Both the position numbers and the translations under genes were made by a program. 64,000 nt of DNA, taken from Lasioglossum baleicum. Taxonomy: Eukaryota; Arthropoda; Insecta; Hymenoptera; Halictidae. A model generated the notes under the pieces. That model saw only the letters and a program-made list of their open reading frames with translations, searched no databases and was not told where the DNA came from. Each line of letters opens with the position of its first letter. Within the stretch, counting starts at the first letter, position 1. Location of the stretch: positions 12,524,001-12,588,000 of the forward strand of contig NC_134932.1 in NCBI RefSeq assembly GCF_051020765.1, read 5' to 3'. Below, piece by piece: positions 13,928 through 27,700 of the stretch.

Positions 13928-15500
13928 ACTATCTACGATCGATATAAAGGAAAATTCAAATTTGTCTAATTGCATTCGGAATAATAAAATAATTGTCTGA
14001 ATTAGCGTAGAAGATGAAAAAGGAGGATTGTGTAATAATTATGTTTTGTCGCGCTATTCAGTCGCCACTCCACTGTGACGGACACGTGCCACGGCACGGC
14101 GAAAGATGTTACATCGAAGCTGAATAGAAATCGAAACGTATTTGCTCGCGGGATTACCTTATGAGACCGTCAATGAGTAATAGTTCGTTCTTACTTTCTA
14201 ATGCTCCGCTCGTTGCGGGGACAAGTGGTTGTACGAGCAATACCGACAGAAAACATTGAACTTCACTGCCGGCACACCGTCGCTACATGTGTCGACGAGA
14301 GGCGTGCGGCATTTTAATTTGTCGAGATCTGTCGATACCGCGTGTGTCTCAATTCATCCCACGATCGTACCTTTTTGCACATTAGCGCGAAACTCCTGCT
14401 CGAAATAATCGATGCTGGGTCGATTCTGATCGGCTCGTTGGGGAACTTCTTCTTTCCAACTCTAGAAAAAAAATTCTCGCACTTGAAAGAACATATTCGT
14501 TTTTTTAAACATCTTAACTGGGCCGACAATCGTTCTGTAGCACTCTTGTTAGGCATAGACGACAGGCTATTTTTCAAGTATTTCGAAAGATGACACATTC
14601 TTCATACATAAGAGTCGCTCGATAAAAATCAATTTCTGTTTCCAATTATTTGATAATAATTCAATTATAAAATCAATATTTGATCAAAATCGGGATCAAA
14701 AAACTTGTGTTCGTCTTTTGGAAGATGTTTCAGAGAATATCAACCTTGATCGTGTGTACACAATACTAAAATGTTGTTATTGCAACGTGAACAACTACGG
14801 TGTACAGTAATTACAAAATTATTATCCGATCCCCCGAACCACGTTAAATCCTGATTCCGTCTGCGCGACACGAAATCCCGGAATTCTGTTCGAGATTTCC
14901 TGTAGCTATTGCCGCATTGAACTTCATAACTTTCAATAATACCATTAATACCCGATAATTCTCTCCTAACTCTATTTTACACGGGAACATTCCAGTGAAA
15001 CTGTCGAACTGGATGCTTGGGAACTTCTCTATCTACGACAATTCGGTGAATACATTATTGAAAATGTTACTTGTGCGTTACCAGCCGAATCTGATTATTG
15101 TCGCTCCGTTTATTCGATGGCGTACATTGTGCTCTGGCGTCTTTGGAAAGCCTGAATTTCATAGTTACATCGAAGAGCTCCATAACTTTTTCGATCTCTG
15201 ATTTTACGGAGCAGTGTGATCGCGAGCATTCTACACGCAGCAGGCGATTAAGTCGCGGATTTACGAGTGAAAGATCATGGTTCGCCTAGGGGGAATGTCG
15301 ATGTCATAAAGCTCGCGTTGAATCGTCTGTTCGCTATCGAATCCTGTGTGATAGGTTCGTCCGATAGGTCTCGAGATAAGGCCAGCCAGCCGGATCTCTT
15401 GTTCGTCTTCGTCTTCTTGATCGTCGTCTCGTGACATTCGTGCCGAGCGGCTCTGTTTCGCGAACAGGGCAAAGACACCCGAGCCCACAAATAATTACAA

Positions 15501-15530
15501 GGTGAGACCAGGTGAGACCAAGCGAGACCG
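15501..15530 (+). repeat. Three tandem 10-bp units (GGTGAGACCA)
   Basis: Two exact GGTGAGACCA units are followed by the variant AGCGAGACCG. The decamer resembles a splice-donor consensus and makes spurious donor predictions likely here. Confidence 0.7.
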
Positions 15531-18500
15531 AAGAGGTGCCACTCGCTCGTGATCCTCCCAGGATATTAATTGTCCATTGTTTGGCCGCGTGCCGCGTGGA
15601 CGCGCGAAACCGATTTCCACACTCGGCCATCTCGCTCGAAAGTCACGAACGATTAAAATTGGGCTCTTCGCAACCGATTGCCCAACGTCTCGTCTGCGGA
15701 TTCAATTTTCACGTAGTCGACGTAGTTCCTCCATGATCTTCGCATTGTTGCTGTATTATGTGTGCCACGTGCATAAATCTTTAGGTGTCCTAGTTTATAA
15801 ATTACTGCAAAGATATTTTTTCATTGTTGCGAATACGAACGGTTCCTGTTCGCATAACCAACATAAATCGTTCCCACGCTTTGTCAAACGAAATGGTGTT
15901 TGCACATTAATTAACTCCGTCGCTCGATAATAGCATGCATTACTTTACAACGGTAACAAACGTATCATCGGCTACCGATGGGAACAATAACAACGCTGCC
16001 ACGCAGTAAGTATATTTCAACGATTAATTCGTTACCGATATATCTCCCATCGCTATTGTATGTACTGTAGCTTCATTATGCTTCTGGATCGCCTTAATTA
16101 TCGTTCTTTATTACTATTGTAGTATATCTCCGTCGATGGCACTCAGGGATGGAAAATTTATGGTCCTGTTCTTCTTTGTGTACAGACACGTTACGTCATA
16201 TTTTATCCGAAGATCAAGAGCATAAGCCAACCTTGACATTCATGCGCAGAGACCGTTTCCTGGTCCGGAGAAAGCTGCCATTTTCATTCCAGACAATCTA
16301 GACAATGCAGTGGTTGGTCTTCGCAATAGACTCACGTTCCTGAAAAATCTCAACTTTAATGTTTTCCCATTTTTCAGATTATATAGGTTTGTTCAAAAAC
16401 AGTCTCACAATCCATTCATCTTCGCTAATTGTCGTTTTGTCGTTTGTTGGACGCTTTGTCGTCGAAATAAGGGGCTCGAGAAGAATGATTCGACACCGAT
16501 CGACGCGCCACGGGTAATCCTTTAACAACGATTTCCAATCGCGGTAAAAACAATGCCAGGACGAAAAGGATCTCTACGCCGAAACCAGTTTGGCCCGGGA
16601 AAACCCGCGACTAATTAGTTCTCCTCTGTCTTCGTCCTTCTTCTTCCTACGGGACAAAAAAGGATCGAAAGTTCACAGGCCACGAGCAACGAATTCGAAT
16701 GAAATCCCGTGATTCGTCCTGCGAAACCGGTTCAACTTCTCGATGTACTCGAATCTCGTAGGAGACCGCCGAAAACCGCAAAATGCAAATCGTTTCAAAG
16801 AATCCGGTCTTTTCCGAGTACATATCTGGTTAAATACCGCAAAAATCTGAAGATCCGTTGAATTACTTTTTCCTGTTTCAACTTTAAGCCTGTCCTCCTT
16901 TTGGGCCCATTATACGCGGGCGCGGGATCATCTGCGGTTGACCAGCTTTTAGTTGTTAGTCATCTTTCTACCCTTTTTCAGCGGAATATCGCAAATATGT
17001 GACTTTCCGACCGGTCGTTGCTACTCAAAAATTTAGCCGGAACTAGTTTGCATAATTTTGCAATATCTACCTCGTGAGAAATTCACGGAACCGAGTTTTA
17101 TCAATGGAGCGGTAGAACGCGATTGATTTTTCGTCGCACGAAGGTTTTATCAAAATTCTTATTTTCTAATTGCAAATTTGCGTTGTTTGTGTTAGGTCCA
17201 ATATGGAGATCAACGTTGATTTCAAAGAGAGGTGGGTTAAAAAATGCATAAAGTTAACCAGTTGCAAGTATAAATATGTTACAATGTAAGATTCGACTGG
17301 ATTTAATCATGGTTTCCACAAAATCGTTAGAAATACTTCTGACTAAAGCTTTTATAGGCTTTGCAAGGATGAAGTAAATCGTTGTTAGGCGTCGGGATCC
17401 TTTGCGTAGATGAAATAGTTCGCGCAGGGTATGTAGTATGCAGATTTCGCTTTCCTCGGCACCGGCAGAAACTCGTTCAATCACAGCGAATTCGAAGCAC
17501 GAGGCCTCATCCATTGTAAACGCTCCGACTACGTCGAGAATAGGTTCGATGGATCTCGACCTTGACTTTTCATAGTCCGACAATTACATCGCGAATTGAA
17601 AGACACGAATTATTAGCTGTACACCTGTGCAGATAAGGTCAGACGGGGAAAGCTATGAACCTTTTAGGATCCACGATCGACGTTGCGCATCGATCGAAAT
17701 TGCTCAGTGACACCTCCTTTAATTGAAACTTAAATCTCTGCGAGTAATCGAAATGGCGAGTCTTTCATAACCCCGTGGCACTTCAAATAGCAAGCTAATG
17801 GGGATTTAGAAATCGAAATATACAATTACGATTTGAACAAAATGAATTCTAATTTAACTTTCCGTGCGAGATATTTTCTCACCTGTATAATTTTGTCTTT
17901 TTTATCAGCACTATCCAGGTTGAAAAGTATTATGCAAATTGGAGAAATTCAATGGCACACCGTTAGCGTGTGGGTGTATCGATACCGGATATAATTCGTT
18001 TAGCGAAATCATAACTGTATTCCTTCTATATGAAACTGCACTTGTTCATGTTTGTCGCGAATGCATAAAATCGGCAGTCTGCTGATCTCATTCTTTTATT
18101 TATTCATTAAAATATTCATTACCATAAAATGTGAAACTGCAAAGTGGAAAGACGTGTATTACCACATAGAATTGACGCACCGAGAGAGATAAACGAACGT
18201 TTCCGCGCGGCGATCCTAAAACGTTTCAAGTCTTCGTGGGCTGAAAAGTTCGTCGAGTGTCAGGTTCAACTGAAAACTGGCCATTGCGTTGATTAATTGC
18301 GAGCCACGTGAAGCGACATTACCGTGCCGTAGAACAAAGAAGAGGGTGTATATTAATGTCATGAAAGAATGGGCCGCCCACCGGCCCCAATACCGCGTGA
18401 ACTATTGCAAAATCTTTAGGGACACAGACCGTATTCTGAATATCATCTTCGTGATGGAGATCGTGTCAGCCGATGAGTCACGCGACGGCTAGAAACCGAA

Positions 18501-21500
18501 TTAATTATTGCCCTTTTCGGAGAGCTTACAATTCTTACAGAAACAAAATTAAACTTTGAACTACCCCGTAAGGCGGAAAATATAAACCAGGAACAGTTGA
18601 ATGTAACAGGAAAACTTGGACGCCTTTCGACCATCGAATCCTGGAGTGTTTAATGGAAGACAGATTGAGAAGCATTCCTCTTAATCGACAGGTTCAGATA
18701 AAAGCCTTCCAAGCCAGGGAGGGGCATTGAAATCACTGCAGAATGAACGAGCTCGTTTAAAAGAAACTAGGGACAACCTTTTTACGGCTGTTCATCGCGC
18801 TAAGAGAATGGCGCAGAACGATTATCCTTAAGAGTGCGTTCTACTAACTCTGGGACCACCTTGACACGGTTGTTCACATTTCAACCGAATGGTTGCACTA
18901 TTCTGTAGCATCGTTATAAATAATTACGATTAAAAGGAAATGTCATACCTCGTAACCGGGATCGAGTGATAACCCATAGGGGGTTGCTTGTTTCTCGATA
19001 TTAATTAAATGTCACGTGAATGGACATACATTTGACCAGGAGTAGGAGGAATAATTATGCTAAGCATTTAGCTCCGCTGGATTGTCTGTAAAAATGATTT
19101 GTAATGAGAGTCGCGATAATAATCAGCGTTACGATCTTTAAGCGGGCATTCGAACGTTGCAAGGTTTAACAACGTTTATGAACTTTTTCCAGTTTATGTT
19201 TGTAGCTTTTCAGAAAACGACTGCAACGATTCGATAATTTCGCGTGCGCATTATTTCGCAATTTTTCCGCACTGTCACGCAACCAACCCGCCAATTAAGT
19301 GTCTCGATACACCGTATCGGGGAAACCTGCGTGCATCTCGATCGATCATCCACGCAGATTGTCGGGCAATACGCGCGCGTCCGCCATAAATCTTGGGAAG
19401 GAAGTTTCTTTCACCGAAACTCTTTCCATCCAGATTAAACGCGTGCGTGTCGAGATCCGAGAACAATTTGCCCTTGTAAATTCGATACCAACTTTCGAAG
19501 ATCATGTGCCATCCTGAATTATACGAGGGCTTACGCCTTACGCAATCCCGACTCGAAGCGCACGCAAATATTAACACCGACCTCACGAACGTTAATTAAT
19601 CGAAGACACGTTACATGCTGCCGCGTCGCGCCGCTTCCTGTTTCGATCACGGGATCTTCCTTCCCTTTCGATCATTTCTGCCTCGGTACCTTTTGTTCGC
19701 GTCTGATATTACCTGGAAGTACATAGTTTGTCATAATAACATTATTCTCGAATATTTATACGCTCTTTAACCCTTTACCGGCCGCAGTAAATAAACCACG
19801 TTATCGAATGTCGTACATTTTACCAGAGTTACTCGGGGGAACACAACGATTATTTCCAAAAAATAAATCATGCGCTGGAAGCGGAAAATAAATTGTCGCC
19901 GAGCTCGGCTTAAAAGTTTTTATTCGTTTGTTGAAATATCGATAACAAATATACATAGAAAATAGAACAACAGTTGATAATTCAGTAAAAGGAAATGAAT
20001 CAAGCCTGCACCGACAAATGCTGCGGGAAAATATTGTGAAAACGAGTGTTTCCAGGCACGTTTGCTACGCAAATATATCTTTTCGCTAACTCGCACTATA
20101 TATGTATATATGTACCATGTGAATTCAATACTACCGTATCCGACAGATCAGCTAATTAGCAGGGAACCTTTCGATATCCACTGAACGATTAACTGTTGAT
20201 CCGATTGCTTTAGAACTCCGAGAAAACCTGCCGGCGAAACGGTCTCGTCGCTCGAGTAAACAAATAAATAAAAATTATTTTTATCGCATGTGTATAATAT
20301 GTATATAAATACGCAGTGTATCCGTAAATAATACTAACGTTACAATGTAAAATTCGCTATCCTTGTATTGGCTGGATCTACCAAAGTCTTTCCTTTTTAT
20401 TATTAGAAACACACGCGTGAAGAAGATCATACAATTATGAGCGAGTGTGCATGCATATAATACAGCATACAGCCTTCTAGCAGAGATTTCGAAGTGGATC
20501 AGAAAAAGTACAGATACTTAATATCAATTATATCGATCGTGCCTATCGATGTGTACCGCTTGACTGACAATGAAACTTTCCACGGTGTAACTGTTGGAAA
20601 ACAGCAATTTTTCACAAGGTATTCTCAACTTTTGCTCATCGCTCGACCATATTTCCTCTTCTACTTTAGCGATTGAATTACTTCGAGCTCCTGTCTCGAT
20701 CTCGTGTCTTTGATCCATTCAAAGATTTGCATATCGCTTGTGTTTTACATACTTTTCGAGAGCAACATTCATTCTCCAATCAAACCTAGTATAAATCATT
20801 CAAAATTCTAATAATTTACCGTAAAATACCTCGCAAAAAAGTGCGCTATTGTCAAATTGCCTTATACCGTTCGGTTGCCTAATTTGCAAGAAGTATACCT
20901 TACGAGCACAACAAATCTTCGTGAAATTGGTGTAAAAAAATCGTCTATACGTCTATAGTCTATGGAACAACTTTGCTCGACGCTATGATCGCATTTTTAC
21001 AATTAATATCAGCTACTTTCGAACTGTACAACTGGATGGTTGCTGGAACTTGCATACAAACTAAACAGACGTACCGCGCACGATGCGAATTCTATTGCGA
21101 CGCGTGTAGAAAGTAGAAATACACATATACATATGAATACGTTTGGCGTTACAACATTCAAAGTAGTAAGTAGTTCTCTTCGCCCTCCTACTGCAAATAT
21201 ACATTATCGCAACGTCTGTGAACAGTGAGAAGCCCAAAGGTGCTATCGGCGAACTAAATGATTTGCATTGGTTTGAGATTCAGGCTACTACTTCTGTACT
21301 TGCGGCTTCCGCCTAGTCAATGTTTGTTCCAACCACTGTTATAAAGATCACGAACCAGAGGCGGACAGAGCACCTCCGTCGAATGAAAAATTAATAACGC
21401 TTCGTTATTTATTCGTCCTCTTTTTAAAATGCTAATAAAAGACAATTTTACTGTGAGCGGAACAGTGTAATAAAAATATGGAAATGAAGGGAACTATACT

Positions 21501-22093
21501 TTCCGTGTCATGAATTATATTGCAACGCGTGTATTTTTATATCGTACCTGAATACAAATATGAATAGTAACAAATATTCAAGGTTAGAGAGGAGAATTGC
21601 GATAATAAAGTCTACTTGAATCGATAATATAATTGATGATGCAGAAAATAGAGTTCTTGCCATTTCCACATTCTCATTGCACAAATAGCTTCGCCCCCAG
21701 CGAATTTCTCTGAGTATTAACATAATTTTGATTCAGCCTACACATCGTGTATCGCAATTGATAAAACCATCTCTGTTCCACGCTGACTTGCTAAAGTTTA
21801 ACACCGTTAACGCTTCCTTTCCATGTTATTTCTTCCTTTAGCACAGGCGAACTAATTTCGAACTAAGTCACCAAAGAACGATTTGTTCTAAAATTAATTG
21901 TAGATTGAAAGACAACATTTTAGTAAAATTATATCGGTGGCTGTGACGCAAGCCTCACGTTTTCGCGATCCTGTGGAACGAAATAAGAGATACTTGAACA
22001 ACGATACATCAATTCAGCACGTTTGTACCCCTTCTACTTTTACATTTAATTTTTACATTTGATTTAAAATACAGTATATGTGTACATTGGAAC

Positions 22094-22115
22094 TATGTGT
22101 ATATATATATATATA
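22094..22115. repeat. TA/TATG-rich microsatellite region
   Basis: GTGTATATATATATATATAA run. Similar short TA/CA stretches recur at 22235-22250 and a GT-rich run near 22334-22358, giving a simple-sequence-rich 300-bp zone. Confidence 0.7.
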
Positions 22116-22806
22116 ATTTATCCTACAAGTAACGATTTATGCACAGTATGTACCAGCTACGTTTATTTGCTTAAGTCCACGTCGTCGTTACAGATTCGCG
22201 CAATGCAGAATAATTGCAAATATGTATGTACGTGTATATATATATACATACTCGTAATTTACATTTAAAGTAATCGCCACGCGTACAGAAAAATATATTA
22301 CATTGCGGCTATAAATCCATCTACACGAAAGCGGTGTGTGTGTGAGTGTGTCTGTGTATTGTGATAGAGCGAAAGGAATCGTTCTCATTACAAAAAATTA
22401 AAGTTAAATCACTGTATAATATAATAAAGCTGAGCAAGAAACGCGGCCGGTGTCGATTGACTGAAAGCTAAGAACCCATTCTCGATTGAATTCCAGCTTC
22501 TCACTTTTCCACCTAATAAAAAAACAACGGAAAGACGGCGACGTAAAATATCCTTAAGAATGTAAGCGTAATCGCGTGAGCAGTTCGTACAAAGATCAAC
22601 CCTTCGCTAATGTGTTTCCTAATTCTCTGACCAAAGTGTTGTTATTTAACTATTTCGTTAACTATGCCCGTAAACAAAACGTTAAACTGAAATGCAAAGT
22701 CACAAATGCTTCTCTCTTAGGTTCCGTTTCGAAAGAAGTGATTCAAGCGAAATCAAGTCTAACTTTCCGAAGGTAAGTTTGAACGAAATTGGTATCTTTT
22801 GTATGA

Positions 22807-22889
22807 AGAGTGTCCCTGAACTGGTGGCGCAACTCAAGAAGAAATGAATTTACCTCTTTCCGGTTTCACTGCCAGTTCAGAGACACTCT
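22807..22889. repeat. 83-nt inverted-repeat hairpin, pre-miRNA-like, strand undetermined
   Basis: An 18-nt arm at 22807-22824 (AGAGTGTCCCTGAACTGG) is complementary to 22872-22889 with one mismatch. The stem extends about three more pairs (including G-U) toward a 40-odd-nt loop. Size and shape fit a pre-miRNA hairpin but also a tiny foldback element. It sits about 1.8 kb downstream of the tweek stop, so it could be inside a long tweek 3' UTR or in its own transcript. No known miRNA sequence was recognised. Confidence 0.45.
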
Positions 22890-24720
22890 AAATAACTATT
22901 TACATTCAGCTAAAATTATCATGCCATTTCGTGTTTTATTATTAATTCGAACTAAAGTCTTCGTCATAATACAGGATTAGTAGATCAAAAATCATGTTTA
23001 ATACTTACATATATCCGTTCGTAAATATTACAACATTTCCGTGTTTGAAAGAAAATACAACGTTTAACGAAGAGTATATAGTTTAGAGAATTTTTGGTAC
23101 TTGATATTAGGATAAACTTTTACATACTACAATTCATGTTTTTGAAAGATAATTAAACAGCTTTTGCAATTTATATATTTTCTTTCAAATCAACGGTGTC
23201 TTGTTATTATACGGAAAGGCAATTTTTCATATAAGTGTTAACATAATTTCCACCAAGCCTGTATATATAGTTACATATATCACAGCTAAAACAAACGTAC
23301 GCCTCCCCCCCCCCACTTTTCGCTGTGCCGTATCACAAAAGAAACATTTACGAAATGACGTTTGCGTAAAATTACTTTTATATTCGCCATCTAATCGAAC
23401 ACATAGGTAAATCTTGGCCAAGCAACTGAAAAACACCCTGCACAGTTTGCGCTATCAAAGCTGCAAAATTTTCCGGAAGTGCCTACGTTTCCGTGTACTT
23501 TCGCGTGTATAACTTTCGATTTCCTTTGTTTCCTTATCTAGGCGCGTAACTTTTTAAATCGCTACAAACTAACTGTACATAATACGCACTGTGCAAAGAC
23601 AAGAAAACGCCTGAACGAAGAAATGCTGTTCTGATTTTATTGGTGGGATTACCAGATGTCCGAAATTAGTCTGGGTAGTCTCGACGTTTAATTGCATCCG
23701 GGACTGTGTCAAAGATTGGAACATGACTAAGATTTTTCAATAAATGGTACCAAAAATGGTAAAAAATAATGGAGAATAAATTACTAACTTATGGACGCAA
23801 CAAGAAACGATTAGTTCAATTAGATTAATTTATTGCTAACGCTACCGAAGAATTCGTTAAGAAATTGTTAGCAACGAATTACAGACTTTCAAAAACTATA
23901 AAATATAAAATAATTAAAATAATCGCTGATTCATAGAATAAATCTTGACTAAACATGGCAAACTAAATTATTGAACACATAGATTTTTGGTATAGGAATA
24001 AAGATAGACATTTTTGTCTCTGCACAACACATGAACGCAATTTATAAGATTCTAAAGCTGAAACCACGTTACCCGACTCTGCATCGATACCCGAGTCTAA
24101 ATATCGTACAGGAGACACGTCTCAATCGAGGAAACATCGCGAATCCGACGGCGAGACTGAACTCTCGTTTCTGAACTAAAACTCCCTGTGAATTACGTTA
24201 TGAAAATATAACGAGGCGGTGTTGAACACTGTAACATATGTATATGTATACGCACGTATATTATTTATATATACTCTAAACGCTATTGGACTTGTCCGTG
24301 GCGTTCTGTGCAATATCTAACACGTTCGAACGGAATATCGATGATTATAAATCTATCTATAACTTCATGTACAGTTGATCGATAACAGGTTGCACTTCGC
24401 TAATTACATTTCGTACAAATGTCCCCTAAAGCGTGTCCCATTATGCTTTCGAAGTGTCAAGATTCAGTCCCACGATTCTACGATTATTGAGAACAGTCCT
24501 CGCAATTGATGCGGCGTGCTTGCCGCAGAATGATCCTTTTACAGAATGATCAAACTCGTTCTGCGTATTATAAGGAAGAGAATAGAGAATCGTGTATCGT
24601 TATCCTCGCTTACTAACCTGTCCAAAGAACATTACTACGATGGACGATTATTAATATGGTTTCATCTCTGAATTCGTTCTGCTTTCTTAGTCCTTATCGC
24701 TAGGAGCGTTAACGTCCATT
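22890..24720 (-). other. Region downstream of the tweek stop, probably including its 3' UTR
   Basis: AT-rich, with several minus-strand AATAAA signals (for example TTTATT on the plus strand near 22937 and 23636). The 3' UTR end cannot be placed from sequence alone. An imperfect CAGAATGATC direct repeat occurs at about 24526-24550. Confidence 0.45.
23304..23314. repeat. Poly-C homopolymer
   Basis: About ten to eleven consecutive C bases, unusual in this AT-rich context. The exact length is prone to sequencing error. Confidence 0.7.
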
Positions 24721-27700
24721 TTATTTTTCACGTTTATACTCCTTCTGCTCTTCCGACGATTCTTCGCGCACGGCTGAAACCATTCTTAACATAAGAATGG
24801 CCAATAGCTTGTCTAACGGATCCATGAAACCTCGTTGAATCCATTTTGGTATCGTTGTACGGGCATGAGAAAATCCTAACTTTTGCAAGATGTAGTCGAT
24901 GCCATAGGGTTCGATGCTCTTGCCAGCCCAAGATAGTAATCTTTAACAGAGAGAGAAACGTTCAACATTATTCCATAATTAATAATCTGAATATTTTAGA
25001 AAATATTACAGGAGAATTTCTAATTTCAATTACTATTGTTGCTCTTATCTTTTAGATGTTTGTAATTTCCAATGTAATTTTTCCTATTTTCTATTTTAAC
25101 GGTTACTTAATATTTGAATAGAAATTTTCATAGACATTATGAGAAACGATATTACCTAACAGTCGGTTCTAGGTGCCAAGTTTTACATCTGTACGATCTC
25201 CAATCTTTAATAAACATATCTGCAGGGTCAAATTGTTTCCGTTTCTTTTCGTCATCCGAAGTAGTCGATGCTGCACTGGAAGTGCTTGCGGTAGACGCAC
25301 TTCCGCCTCTCTTTTCTTGAGGATCTGGACTATGCGCACCCATATTCTGCATAATAACAATACAAAAAATAACAATGTAATTCATACCATAATCTTGACG
25401 CAATGAAAAACATAATAAAAACTACTCTTACCACTTTTTCCTTTACGTACGAGGTAATCAAGTCATGCAGGAAGAAAAAGGCCTCTGCATCCACGGTAAC
25501 AAAGATATGGTCCTCAAATTCTGTTATAAAACTACATTCGACTAATGGTTTTTCACCTGTTAAACAAGTAGTTATTATACACATAACATATTTTGTAATG
25601 ATCTTACCGTAGCTAGTAATTACATTGCACTGCTAATCGCATCACTAATACTAGTTCATACGCTGTACAATCACAGTGTACAATCGATTTTTTACATAAA
25701 TATAATTTGTATATTAGTTCAAAATGCTCTAAAAATTAATAACAGCCTGTATCTAATGATATCTACAGTTATACAGTTTTCGAAATATTTTTCACGTGTT
25801 TTGCGATTTGCGATACTTTCCCGGTGCAATTAATTTACTACGCTAATTATGCTCTTTGTGAAACTAAGCAATTCTTTTTCGCTGACAATGAACGAGTTAC
25901 GAGTAAAACAACATGTTCCTTAGTTGTATCATTGATTATGCAATTTTTTAAATATTCTATAATGTTTTTTAATCGTATCAGTCTGTGCACGACATGCGCA
26001 ATTAGTTGCATTATGAAATATCATGCAAATCAATTTTCGTACAATACAAAGCCGTCTATCACAATGCGTCTTACCAGACTCGAATGAAGTCAACTTTCAC
26101 GTTGTACTTACTATATAAAATATGTTTAGGAGCTCCTAAAAATATACGAAGAAAATAGTTGCAACAATTCAGAGAGAAAGTTTCTACTAGACAGAATTAT
26201 ATCTTTTACATTTACAGTCTTGTTCCGATATACATAAGGCAGCTGAATTTTTAAATGAAAACAACAAGACGCGGGTTGCTCACCAATAACGTCCGGAGTT
26301 TTGGCTGTCTGAAGATGTTCAGTTTTCAAGTATAATTGCAATGATGGTAGCGCAAATATAACTTCTCTCGCATGCGAGTGTTCCTGCAATTTTCCAGAAG
26401 TTGTTGACGTACTTCTTCCACGAGTCACGTTGCCACTGTCGGACGTACTGTCTGTGCGTTCTCTTTCGACACATGGAAATCGATCTACGGCTATAAAAGA
26501 TTGCAGACACCAGTTAATTTCATATTCTGAGCCTGCGTTATTTGTTAACAGGTTTACTGCCGTGTGGATTTTGTCTGTTTCGCACAAGTTTTATCTACGA
26601 GGCGGTCGACGTGTTAACTTAAAACATTTACCATCGATTTCGCTGCTAGCAAATGCATAGTGAAACCATTCTTGCAGTGATTTGAACTGCGGCGGGAATA
26701 GAACACTGCGGCTCAATCTACAAACTGTAGCCATTGAATGATGCCTCGCGTGTTGCTCCTGTTGTTGGCCTAAACTAATGGTCAATGTTTGCACGACGTG
26801 TACGTCACATGTATTTGGCGCTGAAAAATGCGTACTCGTTAATAAGTTTTCGTACAATTAAAACCTGAATCTGGAGTTGGGCGTTATTTGAAATAAACGT
26901 CGAATAAACTGATTTATTCGTTATTTGAGATAACGTTTGCCCAACTCTATCCGAATCTGACTGAGTCTCGTAATAATATTTACATTCGACGCTTGGGATT
27001 TCCTGAGCTTCTGTAGCAAAACTGATGCAAGGTTCCTTCAACGAAAACAGCGCCCAACTTTTGCTCTTAAAATTGATTCCGTGGAAGCAGGCTAAGCTAA
27101 TGTTGCAACCATGAAGCTCCATCGTTCCACCAAGTACAGTTCCTGTTGTTGGTAGAGAGAATCTTAAACTTCCCAACTGGAGGTCTGCTACTTGAGCTAA
27201 CACTCCTTGCCAATGTCTGTGATGACGAGCGTCTGATATCGTTGTTTGATTTATATTACACGGACCTGTAATTTTACATACTGCCATTAAGTGCACTGTT
27301 TCATTATTTACAGTTCAAAAATGATATTTATACCTTCACCGGCAGTTCTGTACTTCATCTGCCTCTTTCTAAAGCTGCTGTTGCTCATTTTTTGATGTTT
27401 CGGTTGTAAAGAACTGAATACCCGTTTGCTACTCTTGAATTGTTGATTGAAAAACTCGTCCAATTTATAATACATTTTTAGAAGATCCGCTGTCGTTGAT
27501 TTGCTAATCATAATTTGCAATTGATCCCATCCTAAATCGCCGTGTATGAAAATGATCGCTGGCCTGTATTAATATTTGAAGAATTAATGAGATTAATTTA
27601 GTCAAAATGTATTAGATCGGTGCGGAAGTGTGTAGATAAATGTACGTATAAGCAACCTTCTTGTTGGCATGAAAGTTTCTCCGCTATGACTTCGACTAAT

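Larger units (their letters stand above)
13975..22806. other. Non-coding or unassigned DNA, no gene supported
   Basis: Only short open frames without domains. The stretch from about 19.7 kb upward becomes AT-rich and microsatellite-rich. Nothing identifies a transcript. Confidence 0.5.

Noticed and set aside
26595..26600. Alternative acceptor for tweek exon 45
   Set aside because: It would place an in-frame TAA in the exon; the acceptor ending at 26575 restores the phase.
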